From Enterobacter cancerogenus (GTDB lineage Bacteria > Pseudomonadota > Gammaproteobacteria > Enterobacterales > Enterobacteriaceae), in contig JRUP01000014.1 in NCBI GenBank assembly GCA_000773965.1, positions 1 to 64,000 of the forward strand: 64,000 nucleotides of DNA, given 5' to 3'. Below, piece after piece: positions 30,493 to 38,692 of this stretch (the first letter of the stretch is position 1; the number at the start of each line of letters is the position of its first letter). Under the pieces are notes generated by a model that worked only from the letters and a program-made list of their open reading frames with translations, had not been told where the DNA came from and ran no database searches. A program made the translations under genes and the position numbers.

Positions 30493-31368
30493 TTAATTTA
30501 TCTGGCCATCTTCCATTACCATCGCTAAAAACTTGTCTCTTAGCGGGTCCTTAATATGACCATTCCACGCCAAACCGGTGTGCCATTGCGTATGCTCGCC
30601 CTCCAGAGGCAATAGTGTGACGCCTACAGGCAGGATGTGTTTCACACTCGCCGGCAGTAACGCCACACCATCACCAGCGGCCACCAGCGCCAGTAACGTC
30701 TGAATATCATCAGCAGCCGACACAGTGCGCGGCGTGAGGTTTCTTGCGGTCAGGAATTGATCGGCCTGCGTAGTGAGCCCTTCGCCCCGCTGAGGTGCCA
30801 ACTGTAAGAGTTGATGATTTTCAATAACCTGCGTTTTTTCTAAGTGACTCAATAATTGATCAGCGGCTACCGCCAGCACCAATTGTTCCGTATCCAGACT
30901 GTGACTTTGCAGTGGTTCAGGCACGGGTAAGCGCACAAATCCCACCTGCAGTCGTCCTTCAGCAAGCCGTTGGGTCTGAACCGCCGAAGGCATATCGTTG
31001 AGCGAGACCTGTACGCCGGGATAACGAACGCGAAAGGCAGCGACACGTTTGGCAGCAAAAAGATAAGAAGAGATGCCAAAACCCAGAGTGAGTTTTCCTG
31101 AGTCCCCTCTTTGGATCGCCGTCACGTCAGCGAAGAAATCCGCATAGCGTTCCACTGCCTCGCTGGCAGCCGCTAACAACTGATCTCCCGCCACCGTTAA
31201 CCGCGCACCATGCCGTCCGCGATGAAATAACGTCACACCAGAAAGGTGCTCCAGTGTCTGGATCTGTTTCGAGAGTGCGGGCTGGGTGATGCAGAGCTTA
31301 TTGGCCGCCGAGTGGTAGGTGCCTTCTTGCGCCAGCGTCACAAAGGCGCGTAACAGTTTAATATCCAT
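30493..31368 (-). CDS. LysR-family transcriptional regulator
   Basis: 291 residues. The N-terminal winged helix (MDIKLLRAFVTLAQEGTYHS, then LCITQPALSKQIQTLEHLSG) is followed by the substrate-binding domain (about 90-290). It is divergent from a nitrilase-family gene across 93 nt, the usual arrangement of a LysR regulator and its target. The effector is unknown; a substrate or product of the amidohydrolase is likely. Confidence 0.9.
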   Translation of the reverse strand: MDIKLLRAFVTLAQEGTYHSAANKLCITQPALSKQIQTLEHLSGVTLFHRGRHGARLTVAGDQLLAAASEAVERYADFFADVTAIQRGDSGKLTLGFGISSYLFAAKRVAAFRVRYPGVQVSLNDMPSAVQTQRLAEGRLQVGFVRLPVPEPLQSHSLDTEQLVLAVAADQLLSHLEKTQVIENHQLLQLAPQRGEGLTTQADQFLTARNLTPRTVSAADDIQTLLALVAAGDGVALLPASVKHILPVGVTLLPLEGEHTQWHTGLAWNGHIKDPLRDKFLAMVMEDGQIN

Positions 31369-31461
31369 TCCAATCGGTTATCAAAGTGGGAGAAGTTGTG
31401 ATTATACACGGTGGTTTTCCCTCTGGTGAAATAGCGACCTCTTTCCTTTTGGAGAATCACC

Positions 31462-32475
31462 ATGGAACACTCACTTCGCGTTGCCACCGTGCAGTTTTGC
31501 CATCGCGCCAGCGACAAAGCTTACAATCTTTCTGTGATGGAGCGCTTGATCGCGCAGGCCGCACAAGAAGAAGTCAAAATTTTAGTCTTTCCTGAAATGT
31601 GCATCACCGGTTACTGGCATGTGCCGGATCTGCCCTTTGCAGAGGTCGAAGCCTTGGCCGAGCGTACGCAAAACAGCCCGTCACTGGCGCGTATCGCGAG
31701 CCTGGCGGAAAAGCATCAGATGGCGATTGGCGCTGGCTACATCGAAAAGCATGATAATGGACTGCTCTACAATGCCTATGCGGTCTGCATGCCGGATGGC
31801 AAACGCCATGTACATCGTAAGATCCATGCTTTCGAACATGCGAGCATCGCCCAGGGGAATGAATTCACCGTGTTTGACACGCCATGGGGGGTGAAAGTCG
31901 GGATTCTGATTTGCTGGGACAATAATTTAACCGATAACGTCCGCATCACCGCGCTCATGGGAGCCGATATTCTGATTGCCCCGCATCAAACAGGTGGCAC
32001 CCATTCACGCAGTCCCTTTGGTATGAAACCTATTCCGGTGAGCCTGTGGGAAAACCGAGAAAGCGACCCCAGCGCACTGGAAATCGCTCTGGCTAGCGAC
32101 AGCGGTCGAGGCTGGTTGATGCGCTGGCTGCCTTCGCGTGCGCACGATAACGGTCTTTTCGTCCTGTTCAGTAATGGCGTCGGACTGGATAACGGCGAGA
32201 TCCGTACCGGCAATGCGATGGTGATTGACCCCTATGGCCGCATCGTTAACGAAACCACTTCCTTCAGGGATATGCTGGTGAGTGCCGACCTGGATCTCTC
32301 GTTACTGGCGATGTCTACCGGACGCCGCTGGATCCATGGTCGTCGCCCGGAGCTTTATCAACTCCTGTGTGAACCTCAGGGCTATGAGCGTGATGCACGT
32401 ACTGCACGGTTTTCCGAAGATGTTCCTGTGTTCGATCACAAAATGGCGCGTAAAACATTTTTGGATAAAAAATAA
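31462..32475 (+). CDS. Nitrilase/carbon-nitrogen hydrolase family protein
   Basis: 337 residues. The catalytic Glu-Lys-Cys triad of the superfamily is seen in LVFPEMCITGYW (Glu near 41), HRKIHAFEH (Lys near 115) and VGILICWDNNLTD (Cys near 153). It should hydrolyse an amide, carbamoyl or nitrile C-N bond; the substrate cannot be deduced. CWD followed by a long HSRSPFGMKPIPVS insert resembles bacterial amidase-type members more than N-carbamoylputrescine amidases. GGAG lies 8 nt before the ATG. It is divergent from the LysR gene. Confidence 0.87.
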   Translation: MEHSLRVATVQFCHRASDKAYNLSVMERLIAQAAQEEVKILVFPEMCITGYWHVPDLPFAEVEALAERTQNSPSLARIASLAEKHQMAIGAGYIEKHDNGLLYNAYAVCMPDGKRHVHRKIHAFEHASIAQGNEFTVFDTPWGVKVGILICWDNNLTDNVRITALMGADILIAPHQTGGTHSRSPFGMKPIPVSLWENRESDPSALEIALASDSGRGWLMRWLPSRAHDNGLFVLFSNGVGLDNGEIRTGNAMVIDPYGRIVNETTSFRDMLVSADLDLSLLAMSTGRRWIHGRRPELYQLLCEPQGYERDARTARFSEDVPVFDHKMARKTFLDKK

Positions 32476-32566
32476 CGCAGCATGAGGAGTAAACCTTTCG
32501 CGTTTTATGAATACCGACACTGAAGACGCCTGGGGAAATTAATACTAATATAGGAAAAAACAATAA

Positions 32567-33445
32567 ATGAAGGGAGTTATGCATCATGGCATTTTTATCT
32601 GCGCCATGACATTCACCTCGTTAGCTGAAGCGGTAATAGAAATTCCGTTTAAATTCGATGAGAGTGCAGTACCGATTGCAACACTGAATATTAATGGTCA
32701 GGATGGCGAGTTCATGCTTGATACCGGCTCCGCATTTGCTTTCCATTTTGATCAGTCATTTATACGACAGGTGCCCTGGTTAAAACGCCTAAAGGAGAAA
32801 GTGCGCACCATCGATCTGACCGGCGAAGTGTTCCTGCATGATAAATTCATGTTCCACCATGTTTACGTCAATGGTATGAACTTTGAGAATGTTGAAGGGA
32901 TTTCCCTGGTTCCATGGGGGCTGACGCTGCAGCCTGACGGCAAACGTCCGGAAAGTATGGTTATCGGATTAGGGCTATTCCGGCAGAAAGCCCTGCTCAT
33001 CGATTATCAGCATCGCCTTTTTTCCGTGGCGGATCGGCTGGACGATTTCAATATCGATCGTCAGCAATGGTTAACGCTGCCGTTAACGTTAACCCATGAG
33101 GGTATTATCATTGAGGCAATGAAGAATAATGAAACCTTTAATATGCTGCTGGATACCGGTGCATCACACTCAATGCTGTGGAGTAAACGTTTAAATAGAA
33201 CAGAGAACGTTTATCCCTGCAAAGAAGTCATCGACGAATTGGATTATGAAGGCTGCCAGGCGACTCAAATAAATATCAAAAACGCGACATCCGGGGAAAT
33301 AGATATCGATGTCGTGCTATTAGATAATGTTGACTCGCAAATGGCAGCGGAGGGTTTATTAGGCACAGATTTCTTACAGCACCATCGTGTTCTGATCGAT
33401 TTTCCTAACCAGCAGTTATTCATGCGCGCCATTGAACCAGGCTGA
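32567..33445 (+). CDS. Exported protein with two retropepsin-like aspartic protease domains
   Basis: 292 residues. A short signal peptide (FICAMTFTSLAEA) predicts export. Two similar halves follow, each with a DTG catalytic motif: FMLDTGSAFAF (Asp near 52) and MLLDTGASHSM (Asp near 196). Each half also has a downstream hydrophobic-Gly element (VIGLGLF and GLLGTDFL) ending in an ILIDY/VLIDF strand. This is the retropepsin topology duplicated within one chain, so it could form a single active site as pepsins do. The substrate is unknown. The ATG at 32567 (AGGA 13 nt upstream) or the one at 32579 may be used. No operon partner is apparent. Confidence 0.75.
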   Translation: MKGVMHHGIFICAMTFTSLAEAVIEIPFKFDESAVPIATLNINGQDGEFMLDTGSAFAFHFDQSFIRQVPWLKRLKEKVRTIDLTGEVFLHDKFMFHHVYVNGMNFENVEGISLVPWGLTLQPDGKRPESMVIGLGLFRQKALLIDYQHRLFSVADRLDDFNIDRQQWLTLPLTLTHEGIIIEAMKNNETFNMLLDTGASHSMLWSKRLNRTENVYPCKEVIDELDYEGCQATQINIKNATSGEIDIDVVLLDNVDSQMAAEGLLGTDFLQHHRVLIDFPNQQLFMRAIEPG

Positions 33446-33453
33446 GCAGCAAT

Positions 33454-33482
33454 AAAAAAACCCGGCTTGCGCCGGGTTTTGC
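33454..33482. terminator. Bidirectional terminator between the retropepsin-like gene and phoH
   Basis: CCCGGC-TTGC-GCCGGG with A7 on the left and T4 on the right, between two convergent genes. Confidence 0.85.
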
Positions 33483-33516
33483 TTCGCTACACTCTCAATC
33501 AACTACTACTCAATGG

Positions 33517-34305
33517 TTAACCGTAAGCCAGCAGCGTGCGCTGGCAAAGTGCCGAACGGACGCAGTCGTTTTTGTCGAAACGCACCACACCAATCATCTC
33601 GTCTTCTTCGAAACGCGCCAGCGCATCAGCAAGACCGGATTTGACATGGGACGGCAAGTCACACTGGGTGATATCACCGTTGACGATAACCGTCACGTTC
33701 TCGCCTAAGCGTGTCAGGAACATCTTCATCTGTGCCGCAGTGACGTTTTGTGCCTCATCAAGGATCACTACCGCATTTTCAAACGTACGTCCGCGCATAT
33801 ATGCGAAGGGCGCAATCTCTACCTTGGCAATTTCAGGCCGCAGGCAGTACTGCATAAAGGAAGCGCCGAGACGTTTAACCAGAACGTCGTATACCGGTCG
33901 GAAATACGGGGCAAACTTCTCGGAAATATCCCCAGGAAGGAAACCGAGGTCTTCATCCGCCTGCAGAACCGGGCGCGTCACAATAATCCTTTCGATATCC
34001 TTATTGATCAGGGCCTCAGCCGCTTTGGCTGCGCTAATCCAGGTTTTACCGCAACCGGCTTCACCGGTGGCGAATATCAGCTGTTTCGTTTCTATGGCAT
34101 TAAGATAGTGCGCCTGAGCTTCATTTCTGGCTTCAATCGGACCACGATCGCGTGAATCACGCGCCATACCAATTGAGTCCAACCCACCCATCTGCACCAG
34201 CGAAGTGACCGATTCTTCTTCGCGCTGACGGTGACTGCGAGAATCACTACGAACGACTCTTCTTGCTTCACGACGCGCTTTGATCACTGCTTTCTGTCTT
34301 CCCAT
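33517..34305 (-). CDS. phoH: PhoH-family P-loop ATPase
   Basis: 262 residues. It has Walker A GEAGCGKTWISAAKAAEAL near residue 82 and Walker B AVVILDEAQNVTAAQM near residue 170, and the conserved RPVLQADEDLGFLPGD, RRLGASFMQYCLRPEI-like stretch (here KRLGASFMQYCLRPEI). The basic N-terminus (KARREARRVVRSDSRSHRQR) could bind nucleic acid. E. coli phoH is a PhoB-regulated ATPase, probably with RNA-related activity. The ATG at 34305 is preceded by GTGCC and a weak ribosome site. A 570-nt region with no gene lies upstream. Confidence 0.93.
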   Translation of the reverse strand: MGRQKAVIKARREARRVVRSDSRSHRQREEESVTSLVQMGGLDSIGMARDSRDRGPIEARNEAQAHYLNAIETKQLIFATGEAGCGKTWISAAKAAEALINKDIERIIVTRPVLQADEDLGFLPGDISEKFAPYFRPVYDVLVKRLGASFMQYCLRPEIAKVEIAPFAYMRGRTFENAVVILDEAQNVTAAQMKMFLTRLGENVTVIVNGDITQCDLPSHVKSGLADALARFEEDEMIGVVRFDKNDCVRSALCQRTLLAYG

Positions 34306-34827
34306 AGTGGCACCTTACAGTTGGTTTCATTTATCGCGGCGGATCACCCGCGGCGATGACTTGAACGCTTTAGAGGTTTGTTTGGCTTCCTTGTAAGCCG
34401 GGTCTGGCCATTGAAAATAGTGTGCAACAACGACGAAGCGCTGAAGCGCACCGGTAGAGAATTGGCGTTAGTTCGGAAACGATAATTGAAAAGTGAAGAG
34501 GATACTTTGGAGGGAAGAAATCCCCCGCAGTGTACTGCGCTAGCTGAAGTGTATTTAACTGTCCATAGAAGGACCGGGTCATGCGCGAACTCCAGTGGAC
34601 TTAGCCACACAACTGACAACGCTTATGAGTAAAGTGCATCATATTAACCATGCTTTGCAACAGTATTTTTACGTCACGACAAAGAAAAACAGATAAGCGA
34701 AGCATGAGAATTTTCGTCTTAAATTAAATTATGTCGCATTTTCAGTGAGATGGATTATTTGACGTGCGACGAACTTTTTCGGAACATTCGGAAGTGGAAG
34801 CGACCAGGGGAAAGTTTACGGTCGGTG
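34306..34827. other. Gene-free region upstream of phoH
   Basis: 522 bases lacking a credible gene; short open frames on both strands show no ribosome sites or recognisable protein. The part from about 34620 is AT-rich and should hold the phoH promoter. I do not see a clean PhoB box, though phoH in E. coli has one. Confidence 0.55.
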
Positions 34828-34864
34828 AAAAAAGCGCCAGCGCAACCTTATCGCTGTGCTGGCA
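34828..34864 (-). terminator. Probable terminator of the efeUOB operon
   Basis: On the minus strand TGCCAGC and GCTGGCG pair across an imperfect stem and are followed by CTTTTTTC, 16 nt after the efeB stop. Confidence 0.6.
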
Positions 34865-34879
34865 CGGTGCGTTTATTAA

Positions 34880-36160
34880 TCAGGCCTGCAGTAAAGGCTG
34901 GCCAAGGTAATGTTTTTCGTCAGGGACGCCGGGCAAAACGAAAAAATATCCGCCGCCAATCGGACGAATATATTCTTCCAGCGCTTCGCCATTGAGACGT
35001 TTTTGCACGGTGATAAAGCCTTTGGCTAAATCATGCTGGTAGCAAACAAACAGTAGCCCCATGTCCAACTGCCCCGAACCGGTAATCCCTGAGGAGTAAC
35101 TGTAACCCCGGCGCAGCATTAAACTGCTGTCGGTTTCCGGCGTGCGTGGGTTAGCGAGACGGATATGCGCATCCAGCGCGATGACATCGCCATCCGGGTC
35201 TTTGCTGTAATCCGGCACGTCATGTTCCTCTTTCATGCCCAGCGGCGCACCGGAAAGTTTCTCACGACCGAATATGGTTTGCTGTTCACCTAGTGGAGTG
35301 CGATCCCACATTTCAACGTGGAAACGAATGATACGCACCGCCTGATAACTGCCACCCTGCGTCCATGCGGGTTCTTGCTGGTTCGCCGTGACCCACAGCA
35401 GTTGATCCATCAGCGCAGGATTGCGCGTGTCTGGATTAGCGGTGCCATCTTTGAAGCCCAGCAGATTGATCGGCGTTTCTTTACCGTGACTGCGTGCAGC
35501 GTGGTCGGCGATAAAGCCGTCGCGCCGCCAGCGCACGGCCAGCAGATCGGGCGTGTACTTAATGATGTCGCGCAGTGCGTGTATCACTGTGTCTTGCGTA
35601 TTAGCGCAGATTTGCAGCAGCAGATCGCCGTGACACTGATCGGCATCCAGCGAATCGTTGGGGAAGCGCGTCATGCTTTGCAGTTGCGTCGGTTTGTGTG
35701 CACTTAAACCAAAGCGCTCATCAAACAACGAGGTGCCCACGGAAAGCGTCATGGTGAGATTATCGGGTGCGATATCCGCGCCAAGAATGCCGGAATCCAT
35801 TGGCGGCAACTGCGGGTTGAGGACAACTGGCGCGGCGCCTCCTTTGGTCAGGAAAGCGAAACGCTCGGTCAACAAACGGAACAAGCGCTCCAGATCGGTT
35901 TTATCGCTGGCTAAGACGTCAAAAGCCACCAGCATCATTGAGGCTTGCTGCGGGGTGATAATGCCAGCCTGATGCGGGCCGTAGAAAGGTTGCGCCTGCT
36001 GGCGCGCATCGGGTGCAACCGTGCCAGGAGAGAAGCTGTCAGCCGCGGCTGCCGTATGGAACGGACAACCGCCACTCAGGGCGGCCGCGCCGCCCAACAT
36101 ACCTAACCCCTGCAATAAACGACGACGCGACGGCTCTGCCGCGTCATTTTTATGGCTCAT
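34880..36160 (-). CDS. efeB: Deferrochelatase/peroxidase EfeB (DyP type)
   Basis: 426 residues. A twin-arginine signal ([22 protein letters not shown]) sends the folded heme protein to the periplasm. The DyP-type core shows the [14 protein letters not shown] motif with its catalytic Asp (near residue 235), the proximal heme His in [19 protein letters not shown] context (here RFHVEMWD), and GYSYSSG near residue 345. The enzyme takes iron from heme or oxidises Fe(II) for delivery to EfeU. It starts 2 nt after the efeO stop, and is the last gene of efeUOB. Confidence 0.95.
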   Translation of the reverse strand: MSHKNDAAEPSRRRLLQGLGMLGGAAALSGGCPFHTAAAADSFSPGTVAPDARQQAQPFYGPHQAGIITPQQASMMLVAFDVLASDKTDLERLFRLLTERFAFLTKGGAAPVVLNPQLPPMDSGILGADIAPDNLTMTLSVGTSLFDERFGLSAHKPTQLQSMTRFPNDSLDADQCHGDLLLQICANTQDTVIHALRDIIKYTPDLLAVRWRRDGFIADHAARSHGKETPINLLGFKDGTANPDTRNPALMDQLLWVTANQQEPAWTQGGSYQAVRIIRFHVEMWDRTPLGEQQTIFGREKLSGAPLGMKEEHDVPDYSKDPDGDVIALDAHIRLANPRTPETDSSLMLRRGYSYSSGITGSGQLDMGLLFVCYQHDLAKGFITVQKRLNGEALEEYIRPIGGGYFFVLPGVPDEKHYLGQPLLQA

Positions 36161-36162
36161 GA

Positions 36163-37281
36163 TTAGTCGAGACCTAAAGTTCCGCGCAGCAGGGAGAGAT
36201 CTTCCGCCAGAGTGGTGATCGGCCCTTTCAGCGCATTGCGGTCAGCGGTAGTCAGTTTCTCGTAAGATTCGAAACCGTCTTTGGTGCGGTATTTGCTGAG
36301 GATGCTGTCGACTTTCTTAAAGTTAGCATCGACTTTCGCCAGCAGCTGCGGGTTAGCTTTTTGCAGCTGTGGACGCAGCAGATCAACGATTTTCTGTGCA
36401 CCGTCGATATTGGCCTGGAAGTCAGACAGGTCGGTACGGCTGTAGCGATCTTCTTCACCGGAGATTTTGCTGGCCGCCACTTCTTCGATCAAACCTGCTG
36501 CGCCACCGACCACTTTCGCCGGAGGGAAGGCCAGTTCACTGATGCGGGTCTGCAGATCCAGCACGTCCTGATTCAACTTAGTCGCAAACTCTTCTGCACC
36601 TTTGGTGGTTTTGTCGGCCCACAGGATTTTTTCGATGCGGTGGAAACCGGTGAATTTCGGATCTTCGGCTTTTTTCTCGAAGTCATCTTCACGGGCATCG
36701 ATGCTGCTGTCCAGATCGGAGAACAGTTCAGCAATCGGTTCGATACGCTCGTAGTGTGCACGAGTCGGTGCGTACAGCGCTTTGGCTTTTTCCAGATCGC
36801 CCGCTTTTACCGCATCGGTGAAGGCCTGGGTGCCCGCCACCAGCTCTTTGACTTCGCTCATCACGTAGGTTTTGTAGTCCGTGATTGGGCCGGCCAGTTG
36901 CATGATGTCGGTTTTGCCTTTGGCTGCCGTTTTCGACTCACCTGACACCACCAGTTTGCCTTTCGGATTGGTCAGCAAGCCACAGGTCATGTCATATTCG
37001 CCTGCTTCGAGGTTCGCAGTCAGTTTCTGGCTAAAGCCCGGCGCGATGTTTTCACGCTCTTCTACCACCATCACCCCTTTCAGGATTTCCCACTCCAGCG
37101 CTTTCTGGCTGTTGTTTTTGATGATGAACTGGGTTTTACCCGCCTGCACATTGAGTGACATCGGCTCACACTGTTTGTCAGTAACGGTAACCGTGACTTG
37201 CGGGATGGATGCAGCAGATGCAGCGCCTGAGAGAGCCAGCATTGAAACCAACAGCGCCTTACGGCGGAAGCGAATCGTCAT
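36163..37281 (-). CDS. efeO: Periplasmic iron-binding protein EfeO
   Basis: 372 residues with a signal peptide (ending SGAASAASI). The N-terminal cupredoxin-like domain (about 27-115: [17 protein letters not shown] strand, [15 protein letters not shown]) precedes the M75 peptidase-like helical domain with the conserved HxxE motif (FHRIEKILW near residue 215). It is thought to hand ferrous or ferric iron to EfeU. It lies 54 nt downstream of efeU. Confidence 0.95.
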   Translation of the reverse strand: MTIRFRRKALLVSMLALSGAASAASIPQVTVTVTDKQCEPMSLNVQAGKTQFIIKNNSQKALEWEILKGVMVVEERENIAPGFSQKLTANLEAGEYDMTCGLLTNPKGKLVVSGESKTAAKGKTDIMQLAGPITDYKTYVMSEVKELVAGTQAFTDAVKAGDLEKAKALYAPTRAHYERIEPIAELFSDLDSSIDAREDDFEKKAEDPKFTGFHRIEKILWADKTTKGAEEFATKLNQDVLDLQTRISELAFPPAKVVGGAAGLIEEVAASKISGEEDRYSRTDLSDFQANIDGAQKIVDLLRPQLQKANPQLLAKVDANFKKVDSILSKYRTKDGFESYEKLTTADRNALKGPITTLAEDLSLLRGTLGLD

Positions 37282-37335
37282 AGTGATATCCCTGTTACAT
37301 GGAAGAACAGGCGCGCAATCGCGCCTGATTTAATT

Positions 37336-38169
37336 TCAACGTGTGGTGTGTGCGGTATTAGCCGCGGGGCGTGCCGGGAAGAAGAACAGCAGCAGCGCCG
37401 GAATCAGGTAGATCAACCAGGCCGCGACTTCGCTGACGCTTGGGGTTTCCTGATAGCCGAGAATGCCTTCCAGCAGTGTGCCGACCACCGAGTGGGTGGA
37501 GAGCGTGTTGCTGAGGTCGAAAGCAATGTCCTGGAAGTGGTTCCAGAGCCCCGCTTCGTGGAAAGCACGGATCGCACCTGCCGCGAGACCTGCGGCAACA
37601 AAGAGAATGAATAAGCTGGTCCAGCGGAAGAAGCTCGCCAGGTTGAGGCGGATGCCGCCGTAGTAGAGCAGCATGCCCAATACAATCGCCGTCAACAGGC
37701 CGAGTACTGCACCAATCGGCGGCGCGTAGCCGACATCCTGGGTGAAAGCCGCCAGCAGGAAGAAGACGGATTCGAGACCTTCACGCGCCACGGCCAGAAA
37801 GACCATGAGGACCAACGGGAAGCCACCGCCGCCCTGCTTTTGCAATGCCTGGTCCACCGAGCGTTCCAGTGTGGCTTTGATATTGCGCGAGACTTTGCGC
37901 ATCCAGAACACCATGGACGTGAGGATGACCACCGCGACGACCGCGACGATGCCTTCAAACAGTTCTTGTTGTTTTTGCGGGAATTCGCCGGTGGTTTCAT
38001 TGATGAAGATGCCAAGGCCTAAGCAGAGTGCCGCGGCAATGAAGACACCCGCCCACATCGCGGGGAACCACTGTGTACGCTGGGTGCGTTTCAGGTAGCT
38101 GGCAATCAGGCTGACGATGAGAGCTGCTTCAAGACCTTCACGCAGCATAATGAGAAACGGTACGAACAT
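37336..38169 (-). CDS. efeU: Iron permease EfeU (Ftr1/OFeT family)
   Basis: 277 residues from the ATG at 38169, with AAGAGG 6 nt upstream; two upstream codons in frame are rejected. It is an inner-membrane iron channel with seven helices. The two iron-coordinating REGLE motifs are present (MLREGLEAALIV near residue 8 and VAREGLESVFFL near residue 140). E. coli K-12 efeU is broken by a frameshift; this copy is intact, so the system should work here. A Fur box lies 60 nt upstream. Confidence 0.95.
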   Translation of the reverse strand: MFVPFLIMLREGLEAALIVSLIASYLKRTQRTQWFPAMWAGVFIAAALCLGLGIFINETTGEFPQKQQELFEGIVAVVAVVILTSMVFWMRKVSRNIKATLERSVDQALQKQGGGGFPLVLMVFLAVAREGLESVFFLLAAFTQDVGYAPPIGAVLGLLTAIVLGMLLYYGGIRLNLASFFRWTSLFILFVAAGLAAGAIRAFHEAGLWNHFQDIAFDLSNTLSTHSVVGTLLEGILGYQETPSVSEVAAWLIYLIPALLLFFFPARPAANTAHTTR

Positions 38170-38229
38170 CACCAACCTCTTGATTGTTAAGCAGGGTAAA
38201 CCTTAGGTAAAAATACGTAAAGTGCAAAC

Positions 38230-38248
38230 GATATCGATTATCATTATC
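38230..38248. promoter_or_regulatory. Fur box upstream of efeUOB
   Basis: GATATCGATTATCATTATC matches 16 of 19 bases of the Fur consensus GATAATGATAATCATTATC. It lies 61 nt from the efeU start, so iron should repress the operon. Confidence 0.85.
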
Positions 38249-38353
38249 GCGGGTAAAATTACAAGTCACTGAATGAAATTATTTCTCATTTGCGGGCTGT
38301 AATACGGATTCTGTGAAAAGGGGTGATGGGGATTTCAGCGTTCAGATAAATAT

Positions 38354-38490
38354 TCAGTGCTGGGGTGTGGCTGCAAGCTCAGTGCCGGGATATCGCTGCA
38401 GGTTCAGTGCCGGGTTTTCGCTGCACGTTCGGTGCAGAGTTATTGCTTCAGGTTCAGTGCAGAGGTGTCGCTTTGAGTTCAGCGCATTGC
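38354..38490 (+). repeat. 25-bp degenerate tandem repeat array (five units plus a partial)
   Basis: Five consecutive 25-bp units begin at 38354, 38379, 38404, 38429 and 38454. Each starts TCAGTGC (unit 4 TCGGTGC) and most have a GG-rich middle and CGCTGCA near the end. A sixth unit beginning TCAGCGC at 38479 decays after a few bases. The units have no spacers and diverge from each other. The period is not a multiple of 3, so this is not a repeated protein. Confidence 0.8.
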
Positions 38491-38494
38491 CCAC

Positions 38495-38588
38495 TAAAGG
38501 CCATCCCGATCGCGAAGAAACCACGCATCCCTGCAGATCGGCCGCGCCGTCCATGGCGCGGACGCTTCGCTCCTCGGAATGGCCTTTA
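38495..38588. repeat. Fold-back element with 13-bp terminal inverted repeats (MITE- or REP-like)
   Basis: TAAAGGCCATCCC (38495-38507) and GGAATGGCCTTTA (38576-38588) pair at 12 of 13 positions. Inside, CCGCGCC (38542-38548) pairs with GGCGCGG (38555-38561). The 94-bp element has no gene and is GC-rich with nested hairpins, like mobile intergenic repeats of enterobacteria. It directly follows the 25-bp repeat array. Confidence 0.6.
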
Positions 38589-38645
38589 TTGGACGATTAA
38601 CTACGTCATTGCTTTGAAGGGAATGCTGAAGCCTGGTCGATTCCA

Positions 38646-38672
38646 TAAAAAACCCGCCGTTTGAAGGGCGGG
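38646..38672 (-). terminator. Terminator of putP
   Basis: CCCGCC-N8-GGCGGG; on the minus strand GGCGGG is followed by T6. It lies about 20 nt beyond the putP stop. Confidence 0.85.
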
Positions 38673-38692
38673 CTTGATGTATCAGAGACAAA

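Noticed and set aside
33517..34305. PhoB box immediately upstream of phoH
   Set aside because: I looked for CTGTCAT-type 11-bp repeats in 34306-34700 and found no convincing pair.
34344..34619. 91-residue minus-strand open frame before phoH
   Set aside because: No ribosome site, odd composition and no recognisable motif; likely chance.
38354..38490. CRISPR-like repeat array
   Set aside because: The units are directly adjacent with no spacers, diverge strongly, and no cas gene is near.
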